Assembly (NCBI GenBank): GCA_009869945.1
Contig: WIXG01000062.1
Span: 62,001 to 126,000 of the forward strand
DNA length: 64,000 nt
Direction of reading: 5' to 3'
Source of the DNA: Mesaphorura yosii
Taxonomy: Eukaryota; Arthropoda; Collembola; Poduromorpha; Tullbergiidae
Shown one piece after another: positions 30,001-45,000 of this stretch (its first letter is position 1; every line of letters starts with the position of its first letter). Under the pieces are notes generated by a model that saw only the letters and a program-made list of their open reading frames with translations, ran no database searches and was not told the DNA's origin. A program made the position numbers and the translations under genes.

Positions 30001-33000
30001 GTGCAGAAAAGGCATGTTGTGAGGTCAAAGTTCTGACAGATTCTGAATCCCTGTGATTTGTTTGAGGGTGGTGATCAGACGCAGATGATTGAGTACAACG
30101 CGCACTCTGACATGGGTGTAAATTGTTCACACCATGAAGCAGGCGATGCGAGGTCAGAATGCTGAGTGCAGAATGCAGAATGCAGATGTTCCTCTAATCA
30201 TTGCATAAAATCAAGAAAACAATGCTCCTCGAGTGAAATGTCTTCATCTCCGAAATCTTCTCCTTTGATGCCCTCAGCCAAGCCGAGACAGCGACAGCAA
30301 TAATAATACGTCTGAGAATGACCACTGAATTTTGATGGGTCAGTTCCAGTAATTTTGGCAGTCGTTTTGGTCCCAGTTTCTGCTTTATCTTGTTATTATG
30401 ACTTTTGCCTTTTACAGGTTGTTATTATCAATGATCAAAATAATCATTATGTTTTCGAGAAAGGACAAGCTGGAACGAGAGAACGGCTGAGAACTCACTG
30501 GAGGCAGTTATTGAGACGTGCTTCGGGTTTTGTGAGTCTCTCTGATTTTGTAAACCTTACAATAATATTTTGGTATTGAGTACGCAACGAGCACGACGCG
30601 TTTCTGCTGCTTGGCTTTGGTTTGGTGTACAATTTCTCAAACAAACCATAAACCACCACGACCACGATGCTCCGGTGTCCTTATTCCATTTCTCAAGAAA
30701 GCGATGAGCCCTTAGACAAGAACCCAAAACGATGAAACGATTCTGAAAGGACTGGAAAAGGAGAAATTCTCAAGAAAGATGTTTTTATTTTTGAGGCCAC
30801 AACTTCCTGTGTGAAAATGATAGCCATCATCAACGAAATGAACATCAAGAGATTCAACAGGAACTATAATTTGACGTCAATTTGTACCTGTACACGTCAA
30901 CCCCGCTCTGGTGGAGATGTCTGCATTATGAAGATGTCCAAGGGGTGGGTGCTTATTGCACACTTTTGTGCGGCCCGACATACGTATGAAGATGGAGATG
31001 CTATTAAACTCAACAACTCAAACTCCAGGAAAATGTGAACATATGAAATTGCACCAATTTTCCTTTCGGCTCAAGCTCACTCAATGAATGAACTTTTACC
31101 AAATTCTCATACGACTCCAGACTAGAACCCTTTAAATGGCAAACTGGCTTGATAAAGCCATTATCATTATCAACTTCAAGTGCCACAACTGTGGCATTGA
31201 AGCATCAAAAGTAGAAATCTGAAATCCAGCTTCGAATGACTCCGGGACTCTGCCTCGTGACTCCTTTCCTTCCTCACCACACACATACAAATAGTAAATT
31301 ATTAAGTACTTTATGAGGTTCATTAGACACAGACAGCACAAGTCGAAGACCCTTCAGTCGCTTTAAGTGATTGACTAGCCTCAACGTTCTGGTGGCTTTA
31401 TGACGACACGGCAAAGTTGTCAAATAATTTATGACCAGCGAGATTGACTGCACAGCCCAAAGTATTCATCGGCAAGTCAAGGTCGACCTGGTCAGATTGA
31501 TAAATCCTGTAGGGTTTCAAGCACTTAATCTCACTGTTCGTGGCTGTGGCTGTGGTATTCTTTGTCTTGTCTCATCCTATTATCGTATCGCCGTATCGTC
31601 GTCTCGCCTCGGTTCAATTCTGTATTGTGTATTTTGTGTCCTGAGAAGGAATCCCTGGAAATGGATTATATTTCATTGAGGTAAACCATGTGCAGCCGAT
31701 CCATCACGGTCAGGTCACCTGCCTGCGCCAAGTGCACTCCGGCACCGGCACTGGCATGCAATGCAATGCCCTGTCGTATGCTAATATGCAGGGCTCATAA
31801 TAAAAATGTGGCCGTAGACGTGGAAGGTGGAAGATGATCTGTGGGAGAAAAGAAAATAATAATGATGTAAGGTGAAGGGTCTCTTCATCTCCGTAATAAT
31901 AACCGGAATGGAAATGGATCCATCAAAAAATTATCTTGCACAAAGAATTTGAATGACATCAGAGATGAAGATCGCATCCACGCAAAGGGTCCAAGAGCAA
32001 CATGGATGAAGATGGTAACAAGATTGTTGACTGACGATCTCAAATGAACACCGCCGCCTTGTGCTGGTGCTGGCGCACATGAGAGATTGCCGGGTCCAGC
32101 AATTTAAATAATACATTAGTCTCTCCAGAAATGATTTATAGGTCGTCGTCTGTGCTGACCGCATACAATTATTATAACAATATAATTTTGACATGCTCAG
32201 TGTGCTGTGCAGTGCGGTGCAAGTGCATTGAATTTAAAATGTGGTTTGCTGTTACTTGTTGCTGCAGCCGTTGCGGACTTGGGAATTTCTACCTTTACTG
32301 TCACACAGGAATTTTAATGCAAAAAATGCAGGTTGCTATTTTTCAATGTCCATCCGAGACTGGGCTCATGCGGTTTCTTTATGAGCAATAAAAATGTTTG
32401 GTGAACGATGAGCAAGAAACGCGGTTGAAGCTCATTTGTAACTGGCTCCTTATGGAACTTGGAACTTGATGACCTCACGAGAAAGTTAAACCATCAAACT
32501 CTCTGAAACCGGTACGAGTAGTCAACTTGTGGGAATCCGCGGTTTTTATGCGTATTTCGTGAATCTGACGTGGTCAGATTGTTGGGCTCAAATATGCTTG
32601 TGGTATTTAACGTGCAGTTGCAGCTAATTAATTGCTGGAGAAGATGATGAAGATGCACTCGAGGATGAGATGATGAAGATCATCATTATCATGATGAACA
32701 TGAACAATGGTCATGCGGTCAGAGGGAGATGGCAGGGAGTCTCTGTTCTCTTCTGCACTGTGCAACCTTTCAGTTAATAATGCTAGTAGTTGATTGTTGT
32801 TCAGGCTATCTCCTTGTGTATGTATAATAGAGCAATCATTCTCCATTCTTATGAATCGTAATGATAACGAATCCTGCACAGCTCAGTGCTTAGGCTTTGA
32901 ATCTCATTAAGTGACCACTGGGTCCCAGTCTCAGTCTGTCTCCTCGATTTCTATTTGTGAATACCATTGCCATCGAACAGTGGCGGTGGCACATCACCGT

Positions 33001-36000
33001 GCAGCGCAGAAGCAGATGCTTGGAAGAAGAGCAATCGAATCTCTGTCGAGTCGGCCCCCGCCGGTCAAACCAGGCCGCATTTTTATTCAGCATCGCGAAG
33101 AATAAAGACATCTCTTCATTTCTCTCTCCATGATCACTGCTTTTTATAAGTGGGAAATGGCTCGCTGGTGCTCCTGATGTCTTTTTCAATTTATTTTTTC
33201 TTCTCGTCGGTTCTTGGAGGCATGCAATTTATGCTCCTACTGCTGTTACACTTTTGCCTTCAGCCTTACGGTGTGGTGCAGCGAAACCAAAGCTTGATCC
33301 ATTTTCTAATGATTTGCTCCCTTTCTCTCCCACAACGAATTTAATCTCAGCACTTGCGTGCTCTGCTCGTTGGTGTCTGTCGATTGTGAAGTTGTGTGCG
33401 TGTGTCAATGGTCCGCGAGTCCAGGGCAAGAGCAATGTGAGGATGAGAAATACGAATCCAGGAGTCATAAACCACTTTACGTTGCTTTACAGCTTTACAT
33501 GACAAAGACGTGGACTCTTACAGTATGTGATAAAGAGATTGGAGAGATGGCAAGCGTCGATTCAGAACGATTATGATGATGAGAGAAGGCGAACGCATTA
33601 TCGAGCATTTTTACACATTTTGACGCATTATTGCATTTGGGAAGTTGAATTTGAAAGAAAAACAACTTTATTCCATCTCCGTTCCGTTCTGTTCGTGTAT
33701 CCATCTCGTCAAGCTGCGCTGCGCCCCAGCCCTGATATGTTATTATTAAGCAATTCCTCTCGAGTTCAGCTCGAGAAAAGGAAAAAGCAAAGAAATCTTC
33801 AATCTCATGCCAACAGATTCGCGGCAGGAGGCCCCGAGGCGCAGTCGGAGGTCTAATGCAACTGAGACGAGCGCAGGGGGTCAGAGGGACCCCACCATAA
33901 TTTTCGTATTTCTTCCTCCTCGCGCTGGAGAGTTTTTCCTCTTTCCTGGACCTCCTTCAAAGCCCATGTGCAATTTAGGCTGAACCACGAACCACTCGCT
34001 CCATTGAATTGTGCTCACATGCAAAATCCGGAAATCTCATAACCGTCGTCGCCTCTCAGACTGTCGATCAGCAGAGCCAGTGATCATTATCGCCATTGTC
34101 CCGCTCAAAGCTCAGCGCTTCTAGAAATGCAATGCATTAATTTTAGATTTCACTGCTCATAAATCGTGAATTATTTGAACGAGACCAATCAAAAAGACAT
34201 TTCGGGGTTGGACAAGCCACGCACAACCGGGCTATGAAAGGTGAAATCAGCTTTTAAGAGCGTAGAGCAGAGATAGCGTGATGATATCTAACCAGAGAGC
34301 AGCAGCAGGCCGCTCCGTTGATAACATCGTGATGCATTATTTTATTGACATTGACAATTGTCAAGAGCCTCTTGACACTTTCGAACGATGAAGTTCACAG
34401 CTCACAGGCAAGGCAAATGCGAACTGTCAAACCACCACATACTCTAAAACTTTCCCAAGCTACTTTCCTCGAGCCGCAACCGTGACATGCACTGATATGA
34501 TCGTATGGCCACTGTCGCTGCAATGACCATTCTCACAATAACAAATAAATTATGCATTGCTTTTACCTTTCCAAGCACTACTGTCTCCAGCCTTCACTGG
34601 CATGGCTTAGAATTGAGTTTGAGAGTTTTTAGTTATTTTCTGCATTGCATTGTTAGATTAGGATTACCCACAGGAATTGAAGTTTGCTGGCTAGCGAGCG
34701 GAGCAGCAGCGGTGAGCGTCGAGGTGCTAGGGGCGGCGTACAGTTCTGGTAAAAGCTAAGCGGGTAGGCCGACCGACAGTGAAAGAATGTAACTTCCCGG
34801 GAAAGGTACTCTCTATAATTGGCACTGGGCAAAGCATACAACAGGCACGGCCATAGAAAGCATATCTAAATGGAAGAGGTACTCGTGAGAGATCCGACAG
34901 GAATCCCTTGAGACACTTCCGCATTCGTACTTTTGTTGGTTGGCACAAAACAGCTCGAGTTTCAGTAGTCATCACACATGCATGCATCCCAGTGAGTAGT
35001 TCGAGTCAAATTCGGGTAAACGCTAACGGTTCACATAACCGAATATTAGAACACGAAATTCTTGCAGTGCGATGTGCATATGATATTTATATGCATTATT
35101 ATTCGTACTTTTGAGATCGACGGAGCAGCAGAGCAGCAGCAAGATTTCTATTCCATTCCAATCCTTGAGCCACGTCAGGCCAACTTTCTACCGGCATGCA
35201 GTGCCCAAGCCAAGCCCAAATCTATGGAGAAAATGGAACTTTCGACTTGTGTACACTACGCATAATATGTATTATGTTTCGTTTCTGGAGAAGGTCCATG
35301 GGGATTTGAAATAGAAACAACACAGGCATAGGCAGCCAGGAAGGCCCTGAGAGATCTGAAAAGTTTGTACGTTGTTTCAGAGCAATGCGAAATAGGGAAA
35401 TAGCTCAAACAAACAAGAGCAGGAGCACGCAGTGGAAAGGAGTCGTAATATTGCACGTTACGTTAATGTACATTTACCAAGATGACTGTAATCTCTGGTT
35501 ACATACTCAAAAGTTTAGTTTAGTTTCGGTTCATCGATTTTCTCGTCGAGGTGTTAGACGTCAAGTCAGACACCTAGGGCGTAGCATTGGGATGAGATTT
35601 TATAATTAGCCACGAAATTGTAATGCTCAATGGCTTTGGAGGTTATCATTCAGCAAATTCGAACGTCAGTTCTAACTGAGAAGCTTCTTTCCCCGTTTAT
35701 GACTTCTAAATTCACATATGAAATTTAAGAATTTGATGTACCCTTTCAGTATAAAATTCCAAAAATTTGAACGCCGCAACCGACACGATGAGATTGTCAT
35801 TCGCTTCTCGCTTGAAGGCGAACCGTTTTATTTTAAAGCAGTCATAAATTACGCAAATATTTCATGGATCCCTTAATCCACCTTCAAAACAGTCTGGAAT
35901 TATTTACGATTAGGATTTCGGCTGTCCTGTGCATGAAATATGCGAACCTTGAAATATGACGTAAAGACGTGGGCTCTAAAATGCACACTTTGTACAACGG

Positions 36001-39000
36001 CCACGCGGACGCTTGAAAATCCACAACAGCTGTAGTCATGCTCACCGTCACCGTAAACAGCATCGCAGGCAAAAGAATCAGCTCGACTAGAATTCCATGT
36101 CAAAAACTGTAATTGTAATCTTGAGTGGTTATCTCTTCGCAGTCCTAATGCTCGCGCATTGCAGTCAATGGGATACTAAATGCAGAAATGCAGATGCCAT
36201 AAAGTCATTCAAGTTTCAGAAAAAATATTTCATACAAGTTAAAACCTATTCATTCAGAGAACACTCATTTTTGGAGATTTACTCTTGATAACACGGAATA
36301 TGGATGTAAAGGTAAATCGCGCTGAGGCGATGCCGGTCGAAAATCGACGGTCTTTTGTCAATACGACGCATGCACGTAAAAGTTACATGTATTATGATTA
36401 TGAGAGTAATGGGTCATGATTTGCCATTGCATTGCCTGTGCCATTGCTGTGCATTACAATAAAAGGACTTAATAATAGGTCATCAAACATAAGCGGTAGC
36501 AATAAAGCCCGTGAAGCTGTCCAGCAGGTAAATAATCGTAATCATAACTCCATATCTGAACCGGAATTATTGTTACGAGTATGTGCATGTGCCTATAAAC
36601 ATGAACGACACGGTAAACAATGCGCACAACAGGCAACGAGAACCTTCGCTTGACATTCGCATGTGTACTTGATTTTGAATGCAGAAATTAATTTCACTTT
36701 TCATGAAACGCAAAGGCAAAACCAGCTAAAAAGCTTTGCCGAAGTCGAATCAAATAAAGCGAAGCGCTTTCGTGCAACTCAAAGCAATGCACTGAAAGGA
36801 GTCACGCGGTGCCGCCGCGACGATGACGACCTTTGGCGATTCTCGCAACAATGGACCAGCGCCAGTGTATAATTTTTACGGCATAATGAAAATGTTTTAT
36901 ATAAATACATGCGAGTGCGTGTATGATCATTTATGGTGCGCACATGCAAGCTCTCGTGGTTTGGGCTGGACCCTTTGCTCATTGCTCGCTCCAACTCAGC
37001 GTTTAGCCAGCAACAAATCTCCTGCAGTGTGAGACATCTCAATTGGAGAATCGGCAGGGAATCTGCGTCTATTCATCACGAATGCGTAATTCGAACTGCA
37101 ATTGTTATTATAATAAGAAAACAAGCACAATAATTACGACATCGAATTTGATTCGGGCTTTTGAGTAGTTTTGGAGAACTGCTCTACAGACGGCAAGATT
37201 GGGTAGCTTTGGATTTGGGCTGCTTAAAGAGCAAATGAAGGGTACTAATTCGTTAATTTACTGCAGATCTAGACATGCCAGCAATTGGTGAAATCTGGTT
37301 CACGCCAGCACAAGGCGTTAATTGTGCTCATTCAATCACGAGCAGCGTCAGTTAGTCAAGAAACGTAAACAGAATTACATGAAAATGTGAATATAATGAC
37401 CGAATGCATTAAAAATACATATTTGTGGAAATAATTATGACCATACACGGCTCGGCTGGTGTATTCTGGCTTATGGTGCGGCAATACGATTATTTCACTA
37501 TTAGCATGCGCCAGACTATGGCACGACCATGCTGTGGCCAGGTGAACCAGATGAGGGAAACAGGAGTTCAGGAGCAGAATCGGAATCAGGATGATTTGTA
37601 CCTTGTATATCTTTATCTGTATCTCTACCTTGCCTGCCTGCTACGACCGATGTTGATTCTTGATTCCAGGTGGTTTTCCTCACACCTTTCCTAATTTACA
37701 CATCATGTTCAACATATAACAGGAGTCACCAACCCAAGGCGGCAGTGGCGGTGGCAGGAGCAAGCAGGCTTCTGGTTTCTCCAAACGACGCCTGCGTATA
37801 GGGTGTAACGGTCAGCTGTCTATGCAATGTAGTTGGAATATTTGCATTTTGAATATAAGGGCCGGGCCCTCACCGGCTCCTGGAGCAAGATAATATTTCA
37901 AATTAATGCCTAGCTGACTAAATGTAATTTCTTTCCGTATCAAAAACTAATAAAAGCATATCCTTCAGAAGATTTGGGCATTGCATCGAGTTGCTTAATG
38001 ATAATGGAATTCGGAAGTTATTAGCATGCGCACCAACAACAATACGCCACAAGGCTGCACGAAAGTGTTGAATACGATAAATTTCGGAGCAGTGAAGATG
38101 CGAGCCGAAAAGGGTACCAAAATGATAAATGTGTTCAGATATGTTTAGATTATTGTGTGACTGAACGTGTCGACGTCAACTTCGTACTCGCATCGTGCGT
38201 AATAAAGCGAGCGCATTAAATTAATAGAAGAATTCGAAGGGTACCACAGGCCAGGCACAAAAACATAATTTAAGGACTGAGGTAATTTGATAATAATAAA
38301 GATATTCCGCATCTGTCGCTATTGGTGTTGCCCGGCTTCTGTTTCTTAATAATAATCTTCTCCCTTGTTTTACTCGCTTCCTTTGACGAATTAATCTACT
38401 ATTTTTGGTGCGCCATCGCAGGCTCATAATTTATGTTGAGCCTCTGTGTCTTGTGTCTGATTTACAAATGCTCCTGTTTGCCAGTTATTGTTATTACCTT
38501 ATCCTGCACCATTTCGAAATTGCAATTATAATTTTAATGCAATTTTGAACATAAATATATAGAAGTATTTTCTCTAAAATTGCGAATTTCTGAAGATATA
38601 AGCATGCAGATTTTGTGGTAATAAGAAATTTAAAACACGGGAGCCATCATGGGAGCCCCAGCATTATGGCTTATGTGGAATTCAAAACAATGATATATAG
38701 TAGAGAGGCGGACGTAAGCCTTTATTATCAGGAGCCCAGCCGTGGTCCACAGGGCTGCGGTTTCGCTGGGGTTGCGAATTACTCTTCTACACTTTCGTCG
38801 TTTGACTTTCTTGTTATCCAAAAGTCGTAAATAATCTAATTTAAATTGAAGTCAGTAGCACAATTTGTGCTTTGTCTTGGGAATGTGGTAAGTCATATTT
38901 TGCATGGTTACGCTTATTTATGAAATGGGGCACGCCTTCTTGGGAGAACTACCTTTCCGAAGTACAAAATTCAGCCAGTGACAACTACCAAAACTACCAA

Positions 39001-42000
39001 AACCTTAGCTCAGAATTACACATAAAACCCAGAATTTAAACGGCGTTGCTTTTGATGGCTTTTGAATAAAGACAGGTCGATGAGAGGCGAAAAAACAATA
39101 ATGTTCAGAATCATAATTTTTCGCATTAATTTTTATGCCTTCAATTTCACTCAACTTCAACAGGGAACCCAGAGCCTGACTGACTGGCTCTGCTAAAAGC
39201 AGATAGCACTCAGGCGCACATTCTTCATTAAATTACTCTCCAAAGAATTGAGTACATAAAACTTTGTTAATAATTCACGTTCAGTAGTTCGACGGTTTGA
39301 CCCAACTCGAACTTAGTAGAGATCTGACTAGGTTAGTGCTGGTAATTAAGTGCAGGTTCGCCGTACCCCTCACGGGTGTCCGTCTGTCAGCGTCAGTGTA
39401 CCTCGTAATTCCTCTGTGTGAGTCATTTTATGCTGACGCTGACGACCAGCGCCTGAGAATATCGATGAGAGATCGTCATGGGAGACTGCTTTGTTTTGAT
39501 TTAAGCGAGACACAGTACAGCAAACTAGCAGCATCATTTGAATATCGTAGCATCACTAATTGATAATGGTTGATTGCTTTGGTGAATCTATCACATCATT
39601 TAACGAGTTTCAATATCTCACACACGCACTCTACTACAAACCAGGCCGAGCCGCAACAAACAAAAGTACAGGGAGCAAGCAGCAAGCAAGATCAGCAGTG
39701 CGGGTTCATAAATTATAGGATGGTGAGAAAGTCTTTATAGTTTATTCAGTTAAAAATCCAAATCCCAAATCGTCCGTACAGGAAAACCGTTACGAGTTGA
39801 AAATATCTTTCTCCTCCGTATCCCAGCTCGTAATGCATACGCGTTGAGTATAATACAAGTTGAGCACATAAAAGTGTTAAAATCGAGATTTATCCCATGA
39901 CTTGAAGTGGACTCTTGGATCCACTTTAGTTTTAATGGGTTCCTGACACTGAACACACAGACACACAGACTACATTTTAAGACGCTGGGTCGCTGTGTGG
40001 CTGAGAAACAAGTGAGTAGCAGTTTCTTCTCTCTATTGTCTATAATATTTCAATGTGCCTCACCACACCGTACGCACATTAGACCAAGGCGCTAGACCAG
40101 CCGCTTTCTTGAATCTCGCTTTTGATCCCAAGTCGACTTCAAACCCGACTCGACGTGGCGGCTGAGCTTTTGCTCTGAAACATGTACGATTATTTTTCTC
40201 AAATGTTCATATAATAAAATGTCAATATGACCTTTGAGATTTGTGAAATATCATAAAGGACCTTTCTCTCCATCACGCCACACCGTGCTTGCTTGTCTGC
40301 TCTGCTATGCCGTGTTTCAAGTACGACTCGGCAAACAATGTAATGGCAATGGGGTAGGTTATCAATTTAGCATCAGCATCACGTCGGTTCGGTTGTGCTG
40401 CCAGCGTGCCATGAAATGATTTCCCCCAAGCGCGAGCCGCGAGCAGAGTTCACAGTTCACGGCAAATGCACCATTTGCTCTCAATTTCTTAAGAATGTCG
40501 AGTGAAAGGGTGTAGCGAGAATTAAAATGAGAAGTCAATCACTAATCAGCTTACAAATGGTTATTTTATTGTCTTGTCTTAAATCTCATTCCTTCTCCAT
40601 CACTCGCGAGTCGCGATTGTTATCGTGGCCACGAAAGACCGCGTGACAGGTGTAATAATTCGAACGCATTGATAACAATGCGATACCATTACGATTACAA
40701 CTGATTGACTGACACTGGCAGACATCCGACAAAGGCTTATTGCGTGTTATTGTTGGGTCGCCTTGTCTAAGTTCGATTTTTGGCCAGCCTCCTATTTGAT
40801 TTACATTTGAGCGCTGGAGATTAAAGATCTGAATTTTAAAGGACTTTAGGTGTCGATGGAGTTGTAGGCGCATTGGAGCGACTTCAAGCAAAAGTAAAAA
40901 AACAAAAGCATATTGTCGTGATGGAATATTGCAGGTTTCATTAACCTTATCAAATAAGCATCGAACGAGACATTCTGAGAAAGACCAACACGGATGCACC
41001 AATAAGCTGAATCAATCAGTGGTAATCAGTCGGTGATGGATAAAACTAAAGTTGAATAACTGAAACATGAAGGAATTGTGATGAAATGCAACTGTTTTTA
41101 ACAATGCAACGGAAACAAGCATGTTGCTTATGTCAAAATGCAGAGGTATTTCGTATTTCGTGTAATAAGGAAGAAACGTTGTCATTACCCGAAAGTTGAA
41201 CCCTCTGGTAGCAGATTAACAGAGTAGGTAAGGAAACTCCTCCCAAGTATTTGTACTTGATTTAAGGGATTAAATTGAATGTCGAGTCCAGCATATTTCA
41301 GAGAAAGATGAAATTCGAGATTGCAGATTGAATATCGGGCAACCCTTTCGGATTGTGCGCTTATCATGTTACACATCTTTGTGGTTTGGGCATTCTAAGC
41401 ATTCTTTCCGCAAAATCCAAGAAGCAGCGGAAGTTGTTGAAAGGGGCGGTCTTCGACTAAACGCTTGTTTGTAAACTTTTGATGTAGCTTACAATTAGCA
41501 AGTACTTCGGCTCAAAAATGGGCTAAGAAAATTATACATTTGATAAAGATTTGATCTCTGCCGGTGACCTAATTGAGAGAAACCACATCCAATACGATGG
41601 GCAAAGTTTCTGGCAAGACGAATAAGTTCGTATTTATGGTCTTTTCAACTCTCTCTGGCGCATTGCATTGTGTGAAGAAAGGGGTTGTACTTAAATAGTC
41701 GAGTCAATTGTCATCCGCTTGCGTCCCGCAAGCAAGCAGGAGAAGGAAGTCAGGCCAGGTGCTCAGCGAGAGCGAGCATTGTTGCTGTCGCTGTCGTTAT
41801 TATCCGCAGCAAAAGGGTGGACGACGAGACAAGTTTAGCACGGGAATACAATTCCAAGTCTTGTAGCACAGCTTTTCTCTGACCAAGAATTACAAAATTG
41901 ATTCCAGCTCAAGATCAGGTAATGCCAGTATTGTTCAAGTTTCTTCCAACTTGATCCTAATCACTTAAAATGCAATGCGATGCGAAGATTCGAACCTGGA

Positions 42001-45000
42001 ATGAAAGTTTAATTCTCTTTTCCTAGTAGCCGTGCCGTAAACGCACGTTCGCCCTATCAAACACTCGATCCACGATCCGATGCAGAACCATTCGGGATGG
42101 GAATGGGAAATTGTTATTGTTTTAGTGCCCATTTGTTCATGTATTATTCGCTCTCATCTAATTCAGCCAACTACAATAGAGGGCCAGTAGACACGTAAGA
42201 GTGCATACGCATACGTATTCACAGCGAGCAGAGCAGAGCAGAGCAATGCAGTTCAGAGAAATTCTGTCTGTCTAATCAATTAAAATTGTATACAACTTGG
42301 GAGAAATACACGGAAATCCTATCTTTCAAGTTCCATTAAGGAACGAGACCCTTTATGAACATTCTCTCAAGTCAAGTCAGCGCGGACTCCCTTGAGAATT
42401 CACCAATGTGTGCTGTGCCTCGTGCCTCCATGCAGCAATGGCAACAGCAACTTTCTCTCATCTACTTTCTCTACATTACGTTAGACTCAGAGACGGTATG
42501 AAATGCACGGTAGCACCGTGCATTTCATTGCGCCTTGTACTGCCACTCTGCGCTGCTGTGCTGTATCCGGATTTCAAAATGAGCCACGCCACGCCATACA
42601 TTAATGCTGTTTCCTTCATTACTTTATAATAATAGATGATATAGATTCGGATCCACGATCCAGAGTCCACGAGTCAAGTCAAAAGTGAGCTATTGTTGTA
42701 GGGCACAGCCTCGTGCATCGTGGATTGTCCCTGAGCCAAACCAAACTAAGTCACAGGCAGTGGCAGTGGCAGTCGTTTTCTCCAGTGTGCGTCCAAAAGT
42801 TGCAACGTGAGCTTGAGACACCATCGAACTGTGACTGTGTGCCGTGGGGATAAAAATCCACTGCACTGTGCTGTGGTCTGTGCTATGCTGGGTAGCGACT
42901 CTCTCTTCGTTCTGTTCTAATGATAATGATCAACATGATCTCACTTTCTCCTGTGACATGACAAAACCTCATGAAAGTATAAAACGATGTCTGTGCCTGA
43001 GTAGCTCTCCATCTTCATCTAGAATTGCCGCCAAGCCCACCATGGCTGTGGCATAGCACGGCACGACGTATTACTCCAATTAGACTGAATTCTGAAGTCA
43101 AGGTGAAACGTGAAGGAATGAGTGACTCACTGAGCTCGCACTGGGTTAATGCCTAATTTAAAATTAAGGCAGAATTCCAGGAAAATTAACGCGAAGCAAG
43201 CAAATGAATCCCACTGCACCATTTTTGCTCGCAAGCAGAGCTCGAGACATTTGGGACTCACCTTCCGAGCTGGCTGGACTGCCCTCCGGGAATAAAGCAT
43301 CATCTAATGGGTCTTCTTTTATCCGGCAAGACGCTAGCTCCAGTTCATCTTCGGTATCATCGTCATCATCTTCGAATGCAGCAGAGACTCCAGCCTGTGC
43401 CTGTACCTGCGACTGCTTGTTTTCGTTTATTCTTTCTGTCTTGATGAGCAAGACCTTCGCCTCGTGCACTTCATGTTCGTTAACCACACCGGTCCCGGTT
43501 GTGACTCCTTCACCTCCCCTTTGAGCGTGCTCAAGCAATGATTGTGCCATCTCTGGTGCCTCCTGTTCGTCGTCTGCAAAAGTACGAGCATAAAAATAGG
43601 TCAACACGAGCAGGCAACACAGTTAAAATTCAAAGCTGACGCGTTTGACTTGCCAAAATTGCTTAGGGAGTTTTACGCCATGAAATTCAGTCAGTGAACC
43701 CAAAGCTGTATATTTTATTATTCGAATTCTTTCTCGGTGCCTGCAATATTCATCTTAAGATCGCTCCTGACGACGCCAGAACTCCCGAGCACAGCAGTTG
43801 CGAGTGGGAGGCATGTACAGCGTAATGCAATGTTCGGTGTCCCTCGGGAACTCGGCCCTAATAAGTGCCTTGCAGGCAGGAGGCAATTCCCGTTATTTCC
43901 TAAATGGGTTCTGGGACTTTGGGAATTCCCAAAGGGACTTTGCAACTCCTTTGAGAATTCGACGTTCTTTTTCGATCTCTTTCGTAATATTTTTCAGGCA
44001 TGCAGACGTAAAAAGTGCTGCTTCAAGTTTTGAGCATTTCGTCTTTTCGTGTTCTTCCCAAACTGCAAGTCCAAAATTCGAGAGTAGTTTTTCAGTTCTG
44101 GAGACAAAATGCAAACGTGAACCAATAAATGGAATGCATACCATGCCACATCTTCACATCCCAGTTAACTATTTATGAAACTGTACACATTAGTAAATTG
44201 GCAAAGAATAGGCAGAATTGCCTTCCTTAAAAATCGGATTCAAAAATTCAAAGTGTCTAGCCTTGTGATCGCGAGTCAGTGAATGCCGTTGATAATCTAT
44301 TTTTAATGTTCACAATTGTACTTCAAGTAGAAGGTAGGTGTGTGAATTGAGTCTATGGCGTTGCTGGGTTAAGTTGTTTTGCATTTTGATGCCTGCAGAG
44401 AGCCTTCAGTCTTCGGAGCCACTGGCCAAGCCACTAGCCATTTTCTCAAGGTGGCAATAATAATGCCAACGTTGTACTGCAAAGATGGGGATAAGTTAGC
44501 GCCATGAATCTAGTGGAAACAAAACTGTACATTACGTCTTGCAGCCACAGCACACGTGGATACGGACACGAGCATTCGGTGGATCTTCACGTATGCGTTG
44601 GATCGCTGGGACAGACTCTGGCCAAGAAAGTATTGCCCGATTCGTTCGAGTCTTTCGCAAGACGTACGTGTATTACGTCGTGGAGGTCTCGGGAGGGCAG
44701 TGAGCTCAGAACGGCAGAAAATTAACGCAAATCTTCGGGGGATTCTTCTTACTGCCGGCGCCAGTATTTCTTCACTGCTGTTCAATTCCACACGCTGCCT
44801 GCCGTTCCCGATGCTCGGCTTCTCGGGCAGGAGGCACAACTTGGCTGGCTGGCTGGCAATACTTGAGGCATTTTTAGTTTTTTAGAAATCGAATAATGAC
44901 TTTCTTGGGAACGCATCAAGTCTCGAGAGCGTAGTTTCCTTCCTCCAACATTGTTATTATGCCATGGAGCACGGTAGCAGCAGAGCAGAGTAGCCAAGTT

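Larger units (their letters stand above)
20130..43261. other. Rest of Oaz intron 2; no gene recognised
   Basis: About 23 kb of AT-rich DNA. Open frames stay under 140 codons with no recognisable family. Small structures seen are a 14-bp palindrome at 22,046-22,059, a GAGCA tandem at 42,223-42,246 and a perfect hairpin at 42,498-42,528. A CAG|GTAAGA donor follows a short ATG frame near 24,800, but nothing supports it as an exon. Confidence 0.6.

Noticed and set aside
41985-42005. GATTCGAACC, resembling a tRNA T-loop on the minus strand
   Set aside because: The T-arm stem has a mismatch and no acceptor, D or anticodon arms can be drawn around it.
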